DNA of 64,000 nucleotides from Opisthorchis felineus (GCA_004794785.1 SJOL01008547.1:31948-95947); one strand, 5' to 3'; counted from the first letter of the stretch, positions 1-18,225 are shown. Numbers and translations: made by a program. Notes: generated by a model not told the origin, from the sequence alone.

Positions 1-373
1 CTGTGGGAATTGCGGCATATCGCAGAAACGTGCAAGGGTAGGACTATCTGGACTGCCTCTCGGTGAAAAATTCCAGCTTGCCTGACGATCGCTTGTCGCC
101 CATTGTTTGAGTAGGCGACCATCCTGATGAGCATCACGATGGTTTGGCGTGATTATTCGCAGAAACGTTTCACTCGGACTGACGAAAGACGAATAAATAT
201 GTTCCACTTGTTTAGCTGGAGAATGTGTCCGCACAAAGTGGGATTGTGAAGAAATATTTTCGAATACGAGAAAAGAAACATCAGTTACTAGCGAATAAGA
301 AAGAGCATGAAATGTAAATTCCTTGTTGGATACTGATAAACACCTCGGTGAACTATCTTTTAAAATTTCAAAT
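1..373. repeat. Left arm of a perfect inverted repeat
   Basis: This arm is the exact reverse complement of 2992-3363. I compared the two arms in blocks and found no mismatch from the first base of the window to the run ending near 373, after which they diverge at once. The true outer end may lie before the window, because identity begins at base 1. The arm contains no terminal motif of a transposon family I know. Complete identity means a very recent event, gene conversion, or a fold-back error of assembly. Confidence 0.93.
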
Positions 374-1029
374 TTCTGGTTACAAAACACATAAAATTAT
401 ACTGACGTAAACGTCAGTAAACGGTTGCTGAAAGGTCCCAAACTGATGGTGTTTGGAATAAGCTACAGTACATGCTTACTTTGTGTATCAAATGAACACC
501 AAATTGTACGAAATTGCCCAGCTGTACTCAGTTGCAAATCAAGCTGGCCATAACGAGAGATTCAACGAAACAATAGCTAAATTTCTCACTTCCGATTTTA
601 TTCAAATAAGATACTGTCACAAAATTATTTCATATTATCCGATACTATTTAGCAAGGCAAATAGATAAGGTTCAAATAAACCAATTACGGCGGCGTTGGT
701 AGCCAAAGAATTTGCATACCCTATTGGAATACGCGGGGACGTTCCTCAACGAACCATGTGGCTCCAAACAACCACCCGTGTACTGCATTCTCTGCGATCA
801 CCTTTCAAATTTGAAGAGCGGAGCATAAATCAAATTGAAGTGAACATTTTTGGCGTGCCACGAACGCCAGTTTTCGATATGAAAGAGTTTGCTTCGGTCG
901 CAGACTAGCTGGTAAAGCAGCGAATCTCTTGCGATTTACTTAAGGAAGTCCACTGAACTTTCGGAAGAAGCAGACAATCGAATTTCACAACGACAACTGA
1001 GTGATAAGAACCGTAAATAGATTTGAGCT

Positions 1030-1290
1030 ATCTTGGAGCTACATTACTCACAAGGTTGCTGAAAACTCCCCAACAGCCCACGACCGGTTTTGCCCTTATT
1101 GGGGCTCATCGAGCAGGCGCAGTGTCCGAGTTTTCGTCAACTTCATGTTCTTCCAAATCATTGGATGTGTTTGTGCTTGCTAATAATTGTCTACATCAAA
1201 GGAGGGGTCTGACATTTGATGCGAGAATGTTACAGAATAGAGTGACAGTTTTTGGCACGTTGTTCCCGAAAATAAGACTTTGATAAACAT
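1030..1290 (+). repeat. Dispersed repeat, copy 1
   Basis: The stretch starting ACTCACAAGGTTGCTGAAAA shares an extended, colinear match with 45631-45760, roughly two thirds identical over about 95 bases, including the start, a shared 'cacaaggttgctg' and a later 'ggcgcagtgtccga'-like block. One frame reads [15 protein letters not shown], the kind of peptide that recurs as spurious predicted protein in trematode gene sets; this is from general recollection and not checked. It is best read as a fragment of a high-copy interspersed repeat, not a gene. Confidence 0.55.
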
Positions 1291-1874
1291 ATCAGCAAAA
1301 ACACGTTCGAAAATCATATCAGTCTCTCAGTTTTCAAAATTAGATCGCTCCTGTCAGGAATCGCATACAACTTTGATCTCGCGGAATGTTGTACGTGATG
1401 CCCTTGTTTCCCTGTATTTTCACCACACCGAGAAATTGGTTGCGTCAAGGAACATTGCCTAAAGTTGTAAAACACCGATGGAGTGAAGTCTACCTATCTG
1501 ACACCCAGTTATTATAATAGGGCTGCATAGGCACTGTTGCACAATAAGTTCTTTCGTTGTCGTTTTTACACGTCAAAACTAGACAGTTCGGTGAAGAGAT
1601 TTGCAATCTCGGTCCATAGCAGCGAATTACATCTCCGTCTTGATCTTGTTGTCAAAGTCTGGACAAAGACAAAGTCGCTGGCAGTAAACTAATGTCGGGG
1701 TGACGTTAGGCCTTTTGAATCCCGTTCTTGTTTGCGTTGTTAGGAGACCATAAGCCAAATGCTAATGCTTGTTTCCATTCTACTATCACAAAACAACGCT
1801 TTTGTAATTAGTTCTGAAATGCAATTCACCATCTGGAGTGTATACCCGAAGCGCTTTTCAGCGATAAGAATGGG

Positions 1875-2090
1875 ACCTGCAACGCAGCGTGCATTCAGTG
1901 GTTGTATGGTGGTAAAGAACCAGTGTCCTCATCCGGTTCTCGATGATGGAATAGATGATGAGACAATAGGAACTACAAAATGTCCTCAGGTCTATATGTG
2001 CTAACCCACGTTCACCAATATTTTGAATGTGTGTTCCAGATGTGCGCTGGTTGAGGATTCGTAAAGAGTTAGCTCCGCCATTCGGTTTTC
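1875..2090 (-). mobile_element. Possible Ty3/gypsy protease-region relic (weak)
   Basis: On the minus strand one open frame reads SGTHIQNIGERGLAHIDLRT. This resembles the stretch of Ty3/gypsy polyproteins just after the protease active site, where a Gly-x-x-Ile...Gly-x-Arg-x-Leu...Leu-Arg-x-x-Phe pattern is common. The catalytic Asp-Thr/Ser-Gly was not found, and the similarity fades within about 40 residues. It could equally be chance. It lies between the inverted-repeat arms, which would matter if those arms bound a mobile unit. Confidence 0.2.
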
Positions 2091-2991
2091 CGTAGCTAAA
2101 AACTCGAAAGCTCAAGTATGCGTGTTGTCAGTGAAATTTCATAACAACAAAACTGAAGTCCAATTTGTCCTCCCTGTTGTTCAAACTCACCAAAATAAGT
2201 GCCTCAAGTCTGGAAGAGGACTGCTCAAACAATGTGAATGTAAATTCCACTTATCCTACAGGTATTTACAAACCCGCACTATGGTCGTCCTCAAAGCGTG
2301 CATGCTTTAGTTCCACATATCTCATAGTCAGTAAAACTTGGCCATCTTTAAAATGAAAAGGATCCTGGCAGCAGTGCTACTGAACCGCGTAGACAGTCAC
2401 AACATTGGGATGCCTGGAGGATTTCGTAGTCTGACTGTTGTGTTTCAAACGGTCTAAAGTGTCTTGGGGCGTAATCGGTTGAGGAGATTGTGCGCAACAT
2501 GAGGACTACAAAATACACAAAGTTTACTAGGACGCTTCTGGTGTGGTTCTAATCCGAGCAGCAACGTTTCAATAAGACACAGGCACATTACTTGCGACTA
2601 CATCCCGTAAATCAAGCGAGTCTACACTGGTTACTTAACAAATCCTGTACAGCTGACACATAGTTCTATGGAATAACCGTCAGTGAACAACTTAACAAAC
2701 TGCGAAGTTTTTAATGTCTTTCTTCCAGGCTAGCAAAATTTCTTCGTATTTATTGATACGCAAGCTTGTTTTTTTCCGGGAAAAGCCTAGTTCTCCGAGT
2801 TTGAACGTGCTGAGTTGGCAATTAAGATTTGTGCCACAGTCAACGGGAGTCCCTGGATTTCCACAAGTCATTGGTTAGAAACCGGTAACCAGCCACCTTT
2901 CAAAGGCAGTTTATCCAATAGTTGAATTGCAACGTTAAAGCACTGAATAACTTGCAAACCTTTGGATCATAACTCATTTAACACATTTAAA

Positions 2992-3363
2992 TTTGAAATT
3001 TTAAAAGATAGTTCACCGAGGTGTTTATCAGTATCCAACAAGGAATTTACATTTCATGCTCTTTCTTATTCGCTAGTAACTGATGTTTCTTTTCTCGTAT
3101 TCGAAAATATTTCTTCACAATCCCACTTTGTGCGGACACATTCTCCAGCTAAACAAGTGGAACATATTTATTCGTCTTTCGTCAGTCCGAGTGAAACGTT
3201 TCTGCGAATAATCACGCCAAACCATCGTGATGCTCATCAGGATGGTCGCCTACTCAAACAATGGGCGACAAGCGATCGTCAGGCAAGCTGGAATTTTTCA
3301 CCGAGAGGCAGTCCAGATAGTCCTACCCTTGCACGTTTCTGCGATATGCCGCAATTCCCACAG
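2992..3363. repeat. Right arm of a perfect inverted repeat
   Basis: Exact reverse complement of 1-373, about 2.6 kb away. An open frame of 136 codons runs through this arm on the plus strand (2962-3372). It resembles no family I know, and its length is not beyond chance. Identity stops at 3363, which pairs with base 1 of the window, so the outer boundary cannot be fixed from here. Confidence 0.93.
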
Positions 3364-4880
3364 GCAGGTTAGCACGGCTCTACAAGCAGCTTGCTTTCTA
3401 TGGCCATGAAGGCAATTCGTGTGTACACTCGCACTTTATATAGAGCCAGATAAAATAGAAATTACCTGATTAGGTTTATCAAATGAAACCCAATAAGTAT
3501 TCGGCAAGTCTGCCAATATCTACGCACCATTCAAAACGTTGTTTTACAACTGGTAACAGGTAGTCAAATATTGCGTGCGCTTGCATTTGAGGTGTCCAAA
3601 ATGTGTTCAACATCTGCAAGTGCGCAGAGCATGAGCAACAATACAATCCAAGAGGAAAAATTTCAGTGGCTACTGATAACCAAATGATGAGCGACCGGCT
3701 GTGACCGGCTGGTTGGCTAAGGTTTTGATTGGTCTATGCCCATATATACATGACTGCTCATCGGTTTCTCCCACGCAGATAAAATATTACGCCGTGCAAC
3801 ATTGAAAGACGAACGCAATCCAGACCGCCAAGTATACACAACAACCCACGGAAAGCAATGTTTATTCTTTTGTGGTAACTTTGTTGGTGAATCTCGGTAT
3901 AAATTACCGTGTCCGTCAACCAATGGCGACGGGAAAAGTTAAGAAAATGCACATCCATTTGAATTTGTGTAGAATTATAGTAGAGCAAGCGCTCTCTCCT
4001 GTTGGAACTCAAACATATTTATGTTGGGATGGCCGAGCACGAATCCAGTAAGTTCCTTACTTTCATTCGCCTACTGAAAGCAACCTGAAAGCCAGCGTCG
4101 CAGCTTTGCAAATTTTGTCGAACTTCGACAGTTTCCATGCACGTTCTTCGACTTGACAATTGTTCGTCTCATCTTCCCTCAAAGCGTATACTGCCAGGGT
4201 ATCCACCGAGTATTTGAATTTGTTACTTTTTGAAGTCTCTTCTTCACAAATTTCGGGGAAACACGAAAAAACAATAAATTGAGGATCTTGTGGCCAACCC
4301 ATTTTGTTAAACATGGGGTGTCCAACGAGGAAGTCCAAGATTTTCTCTGCCGGGCACTTCAGACACAACTGATCTATCAGTCCATTAGCTAAACATTTAG
4401 TTTCGCCATACCCTCCTCTGGACAAAACATAGTTAATGGAAAATAGTAGGCGGGTTTCCGAGATTCAAACAAAGTGCGCTGATCAAGCCTGAGAAATCCA
4501 AAAATTAGATGATAAAAAATTCGCCGCCGCAGATAATTGCACAGAATTAAAGCGAGGACTTTGCCATTCAGAGCATACGCAATCCGCAACCTCCACGAAG
4601 GGAATTTGGAAAGGTGACGACTGGTGACTACACAACACCAGTATTAGTTGGTACCTCTTTCTACGTGGCACACAATATCGGAAAACCATCAATATATCTC
4701 CTTTTTGAATGTTACTGTTCGCTGAGGCTTCAAACATGTAGCTTGTTTTCCTCTGCAGCTGCCTCACCCACTTCTTTAATGGAAAACGTTTGGAAAACGG
4801 AAGCACAACGAATGCCGCGTGTCAAAACCTGTGCTAGGTGGTTTATACCAACATGTGTACACTTATGATTTTGAACAGAA
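3364..4880. other. No recognisable feature
   Basis: About 1.5 kb with overlapping short open frames, the longest 120 codons on the minus strand (4063-4425). That frame matches no family I can name, and its length is within chance. A small direct duplication, 'gaccggctgtgaccggctgg', lies near 3690-3710. Confidence 0.5.
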
Positions 4881-4889
4881 TACATGCTC

Positions 4890-5288
4890 AGCAGTGCACA
4901 TAATCCATCACGTCCTCCGGTATGGTAAGGGGAAAGGAAGTAAATTATGAAGTTTACACTTTTCTTGTCATGTGTCAGGCATAAAGCCTCTTCTTCTGCC
5001 CTTCCTGGTTTTTTTTGACCGCTACCTTCAAATCCTACCGCTCTGATCTTGCTCGATGTTCTCCCCAGAAGAAAGCATGGTAACTGTGCCTACCTGCCCG
5101 TGCCGGTTTAGTGATGACCACGTCTACATCGGATAGTGCCCACCGCCTATGAAGCTGTCCCTTTTCCCAAAACCCCCTGTACCTACAATCCCCGCCTGCC
5201 ATGTTTTTATTCTGACTGTAACCTTATGATCATGTCTGAGGGCAAGCCACTCACAAGTTGGAAATAAACATTATTGTTATTATTATTA

Positions 5289-5322
<34 letters not shown>
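4890..5322 (+). mobile_element. Probable retroposon 3' end with (TTA)n tail
   Basis: The sequence runs without coding potential into GTTGGAAATAAACATTATTG and then into (TTA)n, with one TTTTATTA variant, up to 5322. An AATAAA signal followed at once by a short tandem tail is the usual 3' end of RTE-type LINEs and the SINEs they mobilise, so a plus-strand element is inferred. The upstream limit is uncertain and no RT residues were seen just before it. It abuts the giant TATC array, and one ambiguous base (N, 5323) sits exactly at the junction. Confidence 0.5.
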
Positions 5323-5323
5323 N

Positions 5324-10137
<4,814 letters not shown>

Positions 10138-13100
10138 GTTCGGTTATTTGACCGAAATATTTGTATCTGTGAGTCACTCACCTGGAACCAACCACGGGCA
10201 ATCAGTTTGCAGCAGCCCTCGCGTTCTGCAAAGTAGTTGTTCAAAGTCCGCATCGCTTCTCAATATTTTGGACAACCTATTGGTGCCATAAACGATGGTG
10301 GGTTTCTATGGATTTTCTCCGCATTACTCTTAGGCAAATGATGGTTGCCTTTATAGTTCCATACAATTCATGGCTGGCCATCTTTCGGGTTTGTTAACTT
10401 TACGCTGTACAGTTACAAGCCATGGAAGATGTATTTGGAATTTCCTTAGATTCGGATTTTATGGAAGGGTTTTGCAATCGTAGTGCATAGCGAAACTTCA
10501 CCAGCACTATGCGTCATCTTACTGCTAATAGCACATACTACGCAACATGAAGATTAAAAAGCGGACGTGCTGCAACTGTTCGTCGTGTTCTGGAGTCGAA
10601 CCCACTCGTAAACTAGCGGTAACTTAAAGGTGAAAACTTTCATCGGTGTCCCGGCTTTCGTGGCACACAAATATTTAACTTGGTTGCGTTGTGTTTGTGA
10701 GAGCCGTGCAACCTTACCGGAAGTCTGCATGAGGGTGCCCCTCACCCCGACTGATGCCGGCCACTGCGTTGTGTCGTTTCATCTATTGTTCCCGCTGGAT
10801 GTTAGTACGTCGACGGTTGCTTTTCAACCAAAATGTATCATTCTGCCCGGTGACTGGATCCTGAATAGCGTTCATTCACTCAAATGCCTGGTGAGAAATG
10901 AGCACATTGTCGTCCACTTAGCAAGCAATAAGGTCTTCTTCCAAAAACCAACACAAACCGGCCTATTATATTATCAAGAAAGTGTGAGTCTAATGTAGCA
11001 GTATGTCTTCAAATGAACCGCCATTATTTCCCGCTAGAAGTGCAAGCCGCAGCTTTGCGTAGAAACCAGCAATCATTACAATATCTACGTCATCAACTAG
11101 TGATTGGGGTTAAGACGAATCACTGATGAAGCAGGATTATGACCCTATTTATCTGCTCATCCTCACCTGACAGGGTGGTCATCTCAAAGAAATGCTTACT
11201 TAAAGTTCTTGTCGATATTTTTTGTGATCAAACTATGAGCTCGTGATGGATGACCCACACGGAGGTTGCAGTATTTTTTGTTTTGTTTCAAAACTGATCC
11301 ACTTAGTTCCTTTAGAGTGAGCTCCCTGATAGCGGTATTCACAGTAAATTTGACTCACGATGTGTGTTAATATCGTACATTATTTTGCGCGATTTTAGTA
11401 CCTTATGGCTGCATCAGTATGAAAATGCCACAAAAACACAGCAGCAGTATTATTCTACAACTGACGATTTGGTCTGCTGTCAAGCACGTTTGTTCAGCAA
11501 AGTGGTCAAAGGCCTGGCCTGCGACCTCTACGCAGACACGGCAGACAAAATGCAGGTAGTTAAAAGACAGAATTAAAACTGAGGTGAAGGTTCATTTTGT
11601 TCAGTGCGCCAGTTTGATTTGTCACCAGTTTAGGTCAACAAGTTGTAGATTGGCGATTAAAGGTTGTTTGGCTGTCGTATCCGTGAAGACGTTCATGTAG
11701 GTTTCGTTTCAGTGCAGATCATGTCTTATAGCAAATGACCATCCAGATGATTGTTAATTTTCTTCGACCCATTGGCTCTGCAACGGGTTGAAGTTCATGT
11801 AGCATTTCGCCTATCACTCTACGACACGCATTCAAAGACCCCTATATGCCACCGGGAACCATATATGTTTGGCGTGGGGTCTATTTTATCAAGCAGCCCA
11901 TTCTAGCTATGAGGCTTCGTTCGACGCCTACGTACTAGCAGGCCACATCAGATATTTCATATAGAAAGTTGCATGCCGTTCACCGTGTTCAGAATACTAT
12001 TGAAGTTGCAGGCCACAGTTCTTGGAAAAACACTTCAAAGCAATTGACTATTGAGCACACACTGTTGTTAAGTTGTGCACTCGGTTGCGCAAAATTATGT
12101 TAATGAGATAAATAAATACTCCCAAAGTTAAGAAACGAAAGATCACCTGATCAAATCGCCTTCCAGCCTCCCATTACTTAGGCTTCGCAAGGCCATCCCA
12201 GACCAGCATACTAACCGTCAAATCTGTACCGCATTAACGTATCGTCTGGCTTCCTTGAGAGTTAGGTTTATCAGTATGTGTTAATTAAATTCAATTAGAT
12301 TAATCAGCTGTAAGCCATGCACCAAGGGCATATTCGTTCGCGTTGCCAGCGCTTTAATCGCCAACACTTTGCGGAATTCAGTCGCTGTAAATTGATTCAC
12401 CAGTGTCATTAACTACGCGACTGAGCTCATTCGTTTTAAAGCCATCTGCCGTACCTGGGAATTGCTCATCCGATTCGCTCAGCAGAATAATCCACGTAGT
12501 CTGTGGGATAAACAAAACGTTGCTTTTGGAGTAAGTGCATTGTTGTGACTACCAAAACCCTCTTTTCACACGTGAAATTCGGTACGAAATCCTATTATAG
12601 CTGGCAACACATTCGTTCTGGCCAAGTTTGCCCATTTTAGCATCTTAGTGGCGAAACTGTGAGTAGCATAACGGCAAGGTTATCAAAGTGTGGCCACGTT
12701 GATAAATCTAGTCAGCCCGGGTTCCTCGCACAGTTGTGCGTCTGCCTTCCGAGTTTAGCATTTGGATTGCACAAGTTTTGTCCACATCCATATTAAAATA
12801 AGCGATTAAATCAGGTTTCTTCAGTGTTTCTTGAAACCCTTAGTAGCAACAGGTGAGGTAGAAACCTGTTTGTGTGTTTGGGCATGCCTTAATGCATACT
12901 TAGCCCTCAGATTTTGCGTCATATACTCCAACTCCAACTACTTCAGTAGTTGGAGCGGGTTCGTTATTTGTAGCGATGATTTATTGACCCAGGTTGAAGT
13001 AATTTTGAAGTCAGAATGTTTGATCACAAACACAAGGGTCATATTTCCGCTGATTCTGGCAAGCAACTGCGGTAAACGGATGTCTAGCATTTGACGCCAT

Positions 13101-16100
13101 TTTGGTATGAACTGAGAAAGTGTCACCTGACACGTGTAAAATCGTTTCCTACAGTCAGCACCACCAGTGTTTGGAGGGTTTAGAGTAAACTAAAAAGAAC
13201 CTTCTGTTCACATATGGAATTCTATCTTCTCAATTGATGCCAATCTCGAATCTTGAGGCCGGGGTTTCTGATATTAAAATTCGAGTAATAATATGTGAGC
13301 AACGATTGTTTCTCCCCTGTGCAAACACGGTCTTATTAAGCGACTGCATGAAAATGCTAGCGGATTATTTGATGAAAAAGACAGATGGCGAGGTCACAAC
13401 CGAGGCCCCATATAGATGGGGTTAACATGCCAGAGTAATGTAACGGAGGAAATGAGGCCAAGTTGCAAAGGCCATAGTTTGGATAATAATGCCAAGCCAA
13501 GTGGCGGTCAACTGAGGACAGGTTCTTCCAGCTTGCTTCGTAACATTGGCTACGTGGCATAGTTGTAAAAAACTTGACTGTATCACTTCATCAACATCAT
13601 CCGTGTCAATTGGCCATCAGGTTGCTATCATAGCCAAGCAGGTGCCGTACACCATGTGATGTATCATCCTCAATATCATTGTCATCAGCACCAGCTATAG
13701 CGTAGCATCAAAGTTACAAAAAGTGATGCTTCGCTTGCGTAATCAATGTGTGCAATCTATTTTTGTAGGTGGGATGGGATGCGGGAAAGACTTGCACACT
13801 CAGAAATGATGATGTTGCTGGTCCTCAGCATAAGAGGTTGATTCAAAATCTAGCGTGTTTTGACGGGAAATGCAGGTTTGGTACCAGCATTTAGAACAAG
13901 TAGCCACAAAAATTGCAACCCAGCCTTGAAGACCAGAAGGATATGCGTGTCAGACGCCTGAGCACGAAAGGTTCTGATATGAGAGACTGCAAATGTCGCA
14001 CGGACTCCCCGCAGCATTACCTAGTGTGTCCAATAGGTGCACAAAATGTTGCATCATGGTGGTGTAAGTTCTCACATACCAGTTACCCCATGAGAAGAAT
14101 GCGGTTTGTATTCCAAAAGATCCTATTTTTCTTGTCCTGTGTTTCTACCATAGTTATTACAAGGAAAATGTGTAGAAACCATGGTCCTTATAAAATGAGA
14201 GTGTGAGAGGCATTGTTTTATTTTTGAGACCCCTGAGCAGTGAGGTGTCATAAACGGAAGCCACCGTGACACCGCACATTATATCCTCCTTACCCCCTGA
14301 ACAGTTTACTTCGCAAGTCAAGGCAAGCCCAGAAGAACACAATGGTTTTGTTGCAAACATGCTACCTGAATGTTGTGATGGGTGACACCGGAAGGCTTGC
14401 AAGTTGCCGTTTTTCTCAAGCCCATAATTAATTTGAAGCAATAGTGGCCACCCACGAGGAAAACCGAATGTCTTTAGTGCCTACGATCTGTAACTTGTTT
14501 GGTCGTAGACCCAGCGCGCATTGTCGTGGATAGGAATGGATATAATCCAGGCAATCGTCGTTAAATTATATTACTTCCTCCTATTATTACAAGTGAGTGG
14601 ATGCGCTTTGCTAAGCTACGTGTAAGTATGAAGAAGCACCAAAGTCAAAATCAAAGAATAGCACGTTTGTTCTTGTAGATGCGGCACTCTTGATGGTGTA
14701 TATTGCTACCGGAGCATGCGAGTGAGTGTTGGCAGCTGTCCGAGCTCCGTTCCTGTATCTGATGGAAGGTGGACAGTGGTGCGAAAAGTATGAAATTGCC
14801 TTTCACTATTCGTCAATCGTGTTTTAGTACACAGAAAACCTCCAGGAAATTTCGATAGGACACCAGGGGATTCTCAGTTTTCAAAATCTTTGTGCAACTG
14901 AGATATTCACTTGGGAGCAAAAACTGCTGCAACCGTTTAGCTCGCGTCTACCATCAAATTGTTTCACGAAAAATGAAGAGCCTCCCGGAAACCTCGAAGC
15001 GTTCCACATGGCTACCAGTGGGTTCCTCAAACGCCTGGCCGAAGGAGGTACTTTGCCCTGTTTAGGAGTTAATATTTCGTCATAAGTACATAAGTCGAGC
15101 CTCTGAACTGCAGTCTTTCTGAACACGGCTCAAAGCTTTGAAATGTTTCACCCATTTTCCCTGACGGATAGCATAAAATAACATGATATCTTGCACTTAC
15201 GTTTCCTCTTTTAATACGGATTTTGCGGCCGCATGTCCCATGAACAAGCGTAGTAGGTATCCATCAGACTGAGTGATGATTTTTTCGTCCCTGCAAATGA
15301 GTCACCTGCGGTGTACTCATTATTGACGCAAACCTTCATGTCCATATTTTACACATGAATTTAACCGTCACAGTACGATCACTCGATACCCTGCATTGAC
15401 AGGTTGTGAAATAGGCAGACCAACAGGAGTGAAAATGTAACAGGACGCTAAATATTTTGTCTGGACAGTGGTGTGTTTGAAATTGTGAGACGGTCAAGCA
15501 TAAGGGTGTACTGTTTCACCAAGGCATTGCATTAGCCTTCGAACCATGTTGAAGTTTATCTGTTTCACAATTAGTTTGCAAATATTTGGCCGATACCGTC
15601 AGAGAGTGCTCAGAATGATTGGTTACCAGACGCGGCGAGCCGGCCAACCGCCTTTCACCACGGAAACACCGAAATATCGGCGCGAAAGACAAGGGATTCA
15701 GCCCTGCGCACTCCCAAGAGCTTCATTGGCTTCTTATCTAAAACACTCCCTGCTCGTGAGTTGTGCAAAACAGGCATAGAGAGTGTTCACTGTGAGCGTA
15801 GAGAAGCGTATATGTCAGACTAATACTCTCATCTGAATACCGTTTTAGTTATGACGGGAAAGCCACGTGGCACTCAGCTGAATCTCTCGTTTATGTTGTT
15901 CTTAAGAAGACTTTCCTGCAACCCAAAGAGCTATGTATTATATCTATAAGGCGTCAGTGTATTTTCCCTCGCGACTTATTTAATGGATTTTCGAAATAAG
16001 CACTTGGGTAGCATAAAATGAAAGCGTCATTCGCGTGTTCATTTACAGCAAATTGAATTGTGAGATAGACACCAGCAATGCACCCAAAATATAGTGTGCC

Positions 16101-18025
16101 AAGTGGTGTCGTTTAAAGCTGGTTTCTATCCTGAACGTGATGCTTCCGAATAACAACGCCACTGTCATCCACAATCATGTGATGCTTTCAAACTTACCCT
16201 GTTATAAAGTCATTGAGGTGAAACAAAGAAGCGAAAACTGTCATGCGGAATCTTCTACACGCATGGTGCTCCAAACTGTAGACGCTTAAGCTAATAACCT
16301 AATCATCCCAATCTATGTAAATTCATTAGTGAATTTTATAAAAATTCGGACGACTGTTTAGGCGCGAGTGAGCCATATTTACCGTTCGTATGAGATTTCG
16401 TCGAGCATGGTTTTAGAAAGTGCTCCAACTAACAGAAGTGGAGCAATAAGACACAGATATCAATACGGTATTTTATGTACGGAGGTCTGCTTGATTGCCA
16501 GATGACCCCAGAAGGAATGCTTTGGTTATCTGTGCAACAGGCAACATAACCATCTTCTATTGGCGGGGACTGAGGAAATTGATGTGCAAGTACAGAGATG
16601 TCGGTTGACATTCATTGGAAAGATTTAGGGAGATCTGTGCAATGGAGGCAACAACATGGATGTATGAACTCCATTGAGGTGACCCTCCAGGGGATCTCCA
16701 TCCAGGAAGACCGCAATGGCCATCGCAGCAGGGTGTGCTGGTATTGGCTTGGATACTTTCCCGTGAAGTCATGACTTGATTCTATTTTGCTCGTTTCCAC
16801 CGCTCGCGCGCTTGGGCAGCAGCCACGTTGTACACAGGAAAAAATGTTTTCTTGAAGAATATGTTTTCATATTGGTAATCGTCGACTCGTGTAATAATGG
16901 CAGCTAGGTTTTGACCGATTTTGGCGGTTCGCTTGGTCAAATAACAGAGACTGAGCATTGTTGTGCATCTGGGAAATGCACTGTTGAGATGTTTGTCGTA
17001 GGAAAAAACCATAAAAACCGTGGAAGAAACCAATTGTTGAACAAGCTATGAACTCACAGGTCATTTTAGAAAATTTCGATCGTGCAGCTAACGCCGTTTT
17101 CTGGTGCTTCAGATATACTTCTTAATGTGAGCATAACAAAAGCAATTAAAGCATGAAATGCTTTCAAACCTCAAGCAAATTTACCGTAGATTTGTCTAGG
17201 ATCTTCGAACTGTGGAGCAAGCGTTTGAATGAGATAACTGTTGGCGTACAAATCAAATAAGATGCCTGCTAGTCCTGAAGGTTGATGAACGCTTTTCAGT
17301 TACCTGCTTGCAAAATTAAGTCTTTCTAGGCCTCAAAACGTTCAGCCAGTATCGCATGAGCATTTGGCTTAAATTCACAGCTTCATATGCCAGACCGATG
17401 TGTCCTTCAACCATTCATATAGTCATAGACCGAATTAAATTTTGCTAATGTTTGGATATGAAAGTTGTTTGAAGTCATATTTACAAGTATCAGGTCCCGA
17501 GGATACCAAAACAAAACGACTAGTGAGGTGCTGCCCGTAGCAAGCGAGTCCATTCACTCGTTTATTTCCTTTGTTAATGCTGGAAACTGGCATTCATCGG
17601 ACACCTCAATACATGGATAGTGTCCTGGCAATCGTCTTTTGTATATTAAACTGACTTGTCTTGGCAGTTGCCGTCACTATATGAAGACCGAACGTGCCCA
17701 ATAGAGTGGTGACGGACATATTTTATAAATACTTATGAATATGCTGACAAATTGTCTCCATTCGTAGCTTCCTGGTTTGACTGCAAGATGTGATCCTTTT
17801 TGTTGGTATTTCTTACGGGCCACAAACGGTGGTTTCAGAGCGCAACTAGGAAAACCTCCCTCCACTATCCGCATGGTGCGCACTGATTCGTTATACGTCA
17901 TCTCATTGTGATTCCTGACTCAACAGACTCATCTTTGCAGTCATATCATCCACTGGCTGATGCAGCCCAGACATGTCTCAATGACATCTGTCCATCCCAG
18001 GTTTGATACTGCAGTCTGTTGGACC
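10138..18025. other. About 7.9 kb without a recognisable gene
   Basis: Short open frames on both strands, the longest 122 codons (10630-10998, plus). It has an even amino-acid composition but matches no family I know. Right after the array, 10139-10156 forms a small dyad (TTCGGT...ACCGAA). A perfect 11-base dyad sits at 12932-12955. Frames at 13913-14206, 14157-14441 and 14881-15126 were read and not recognised. No RT, transposase or tRNA-like motif was found. Confidence 0.45.
12932..12955. other. Perfect 11-base inverted dyad
   Basis: CTCCAACTACT, a TC spacer, then AGTAGTTGGAG: two perfect 11-base arms able to form a tight hairpin. There is no run of T after it and no neighbouring gene, so it is not a terminator call. 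A third partial copy, ACTCCAACTCC, directly precedes it. Confidence 0.8.
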
Positions 18026-18029
18026 GCAT

Positions 18030-18225
18030 AGTGATGTGAGAAATAGACTACTTTTGCCGCATCGGCCTGCATTGATCTAAGTAGTGTCAGACCAACAGAG
18101 GACGTCATGCCTGAACCACAAATATCCAAGTTCAGGCCAGTTAACTCCACAGAATCTTCAAGGCACTGGATCCGACAAACACGACCAGGTGATGCCACAA
18201 GCTCGGAGTGGATTTCTAGGCACCA
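18030..18225 (-). pseudogene. Possible sulfurtransferase (rhodanese/MPST-like) relic
   Basis: On the minus strand one frame reads ELVASPGR and, about 18 residues later, LNLDICGSGMTSSVGLTLL. Mercaptopyruvate/thiosulfate sulfurtransferases, which move sulfur from 3-mercaptopyruvate or thiosulfate onto an active-site cysteine, carry a Leu-x-x-x-x-x-Gly-Arg stretch and then the catalytic loop Cys-Gly-Ser-Gly-[Val/Met]-Thr-Ala. The candidate cysteine and the CGSGMT loop are visible. The Tyr-Asp-Gly-Ser-Trp block expected just after is not preserved, the segment between the landmarks is about five residues short, and the N-terminal half is missing. The open frame is 96 codons against about 300 in the family. 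A decayed copy or lone exon is the best reading; chance is not excluded. Confidence 0.35.

Larger units (their letters stand above)
374..2991. other. Spacer between the inverted-repeat arms, mostly unrecognised
   Basis: AT-leaning sequence with only short open frames. The two items I could single out are the dispersed-repeat copy near 1.03-1.29 kb and a faint gypsy protease-like stretch near 1.9-2.1 kb, listed separately. The parts 374-1020, 1290-1870 and 2100-2990 show nothing I can support. No transposase motif was seen that would make the arms the ends of a DNA transposon. Confidence 0.5.

Noticed and set aside
12932..12955. Hairpin read as a terminator or attachment site
   Set aside because: No T-run and no adjacent gene, and the genome looks eukaryotic; kept only as a dyad.
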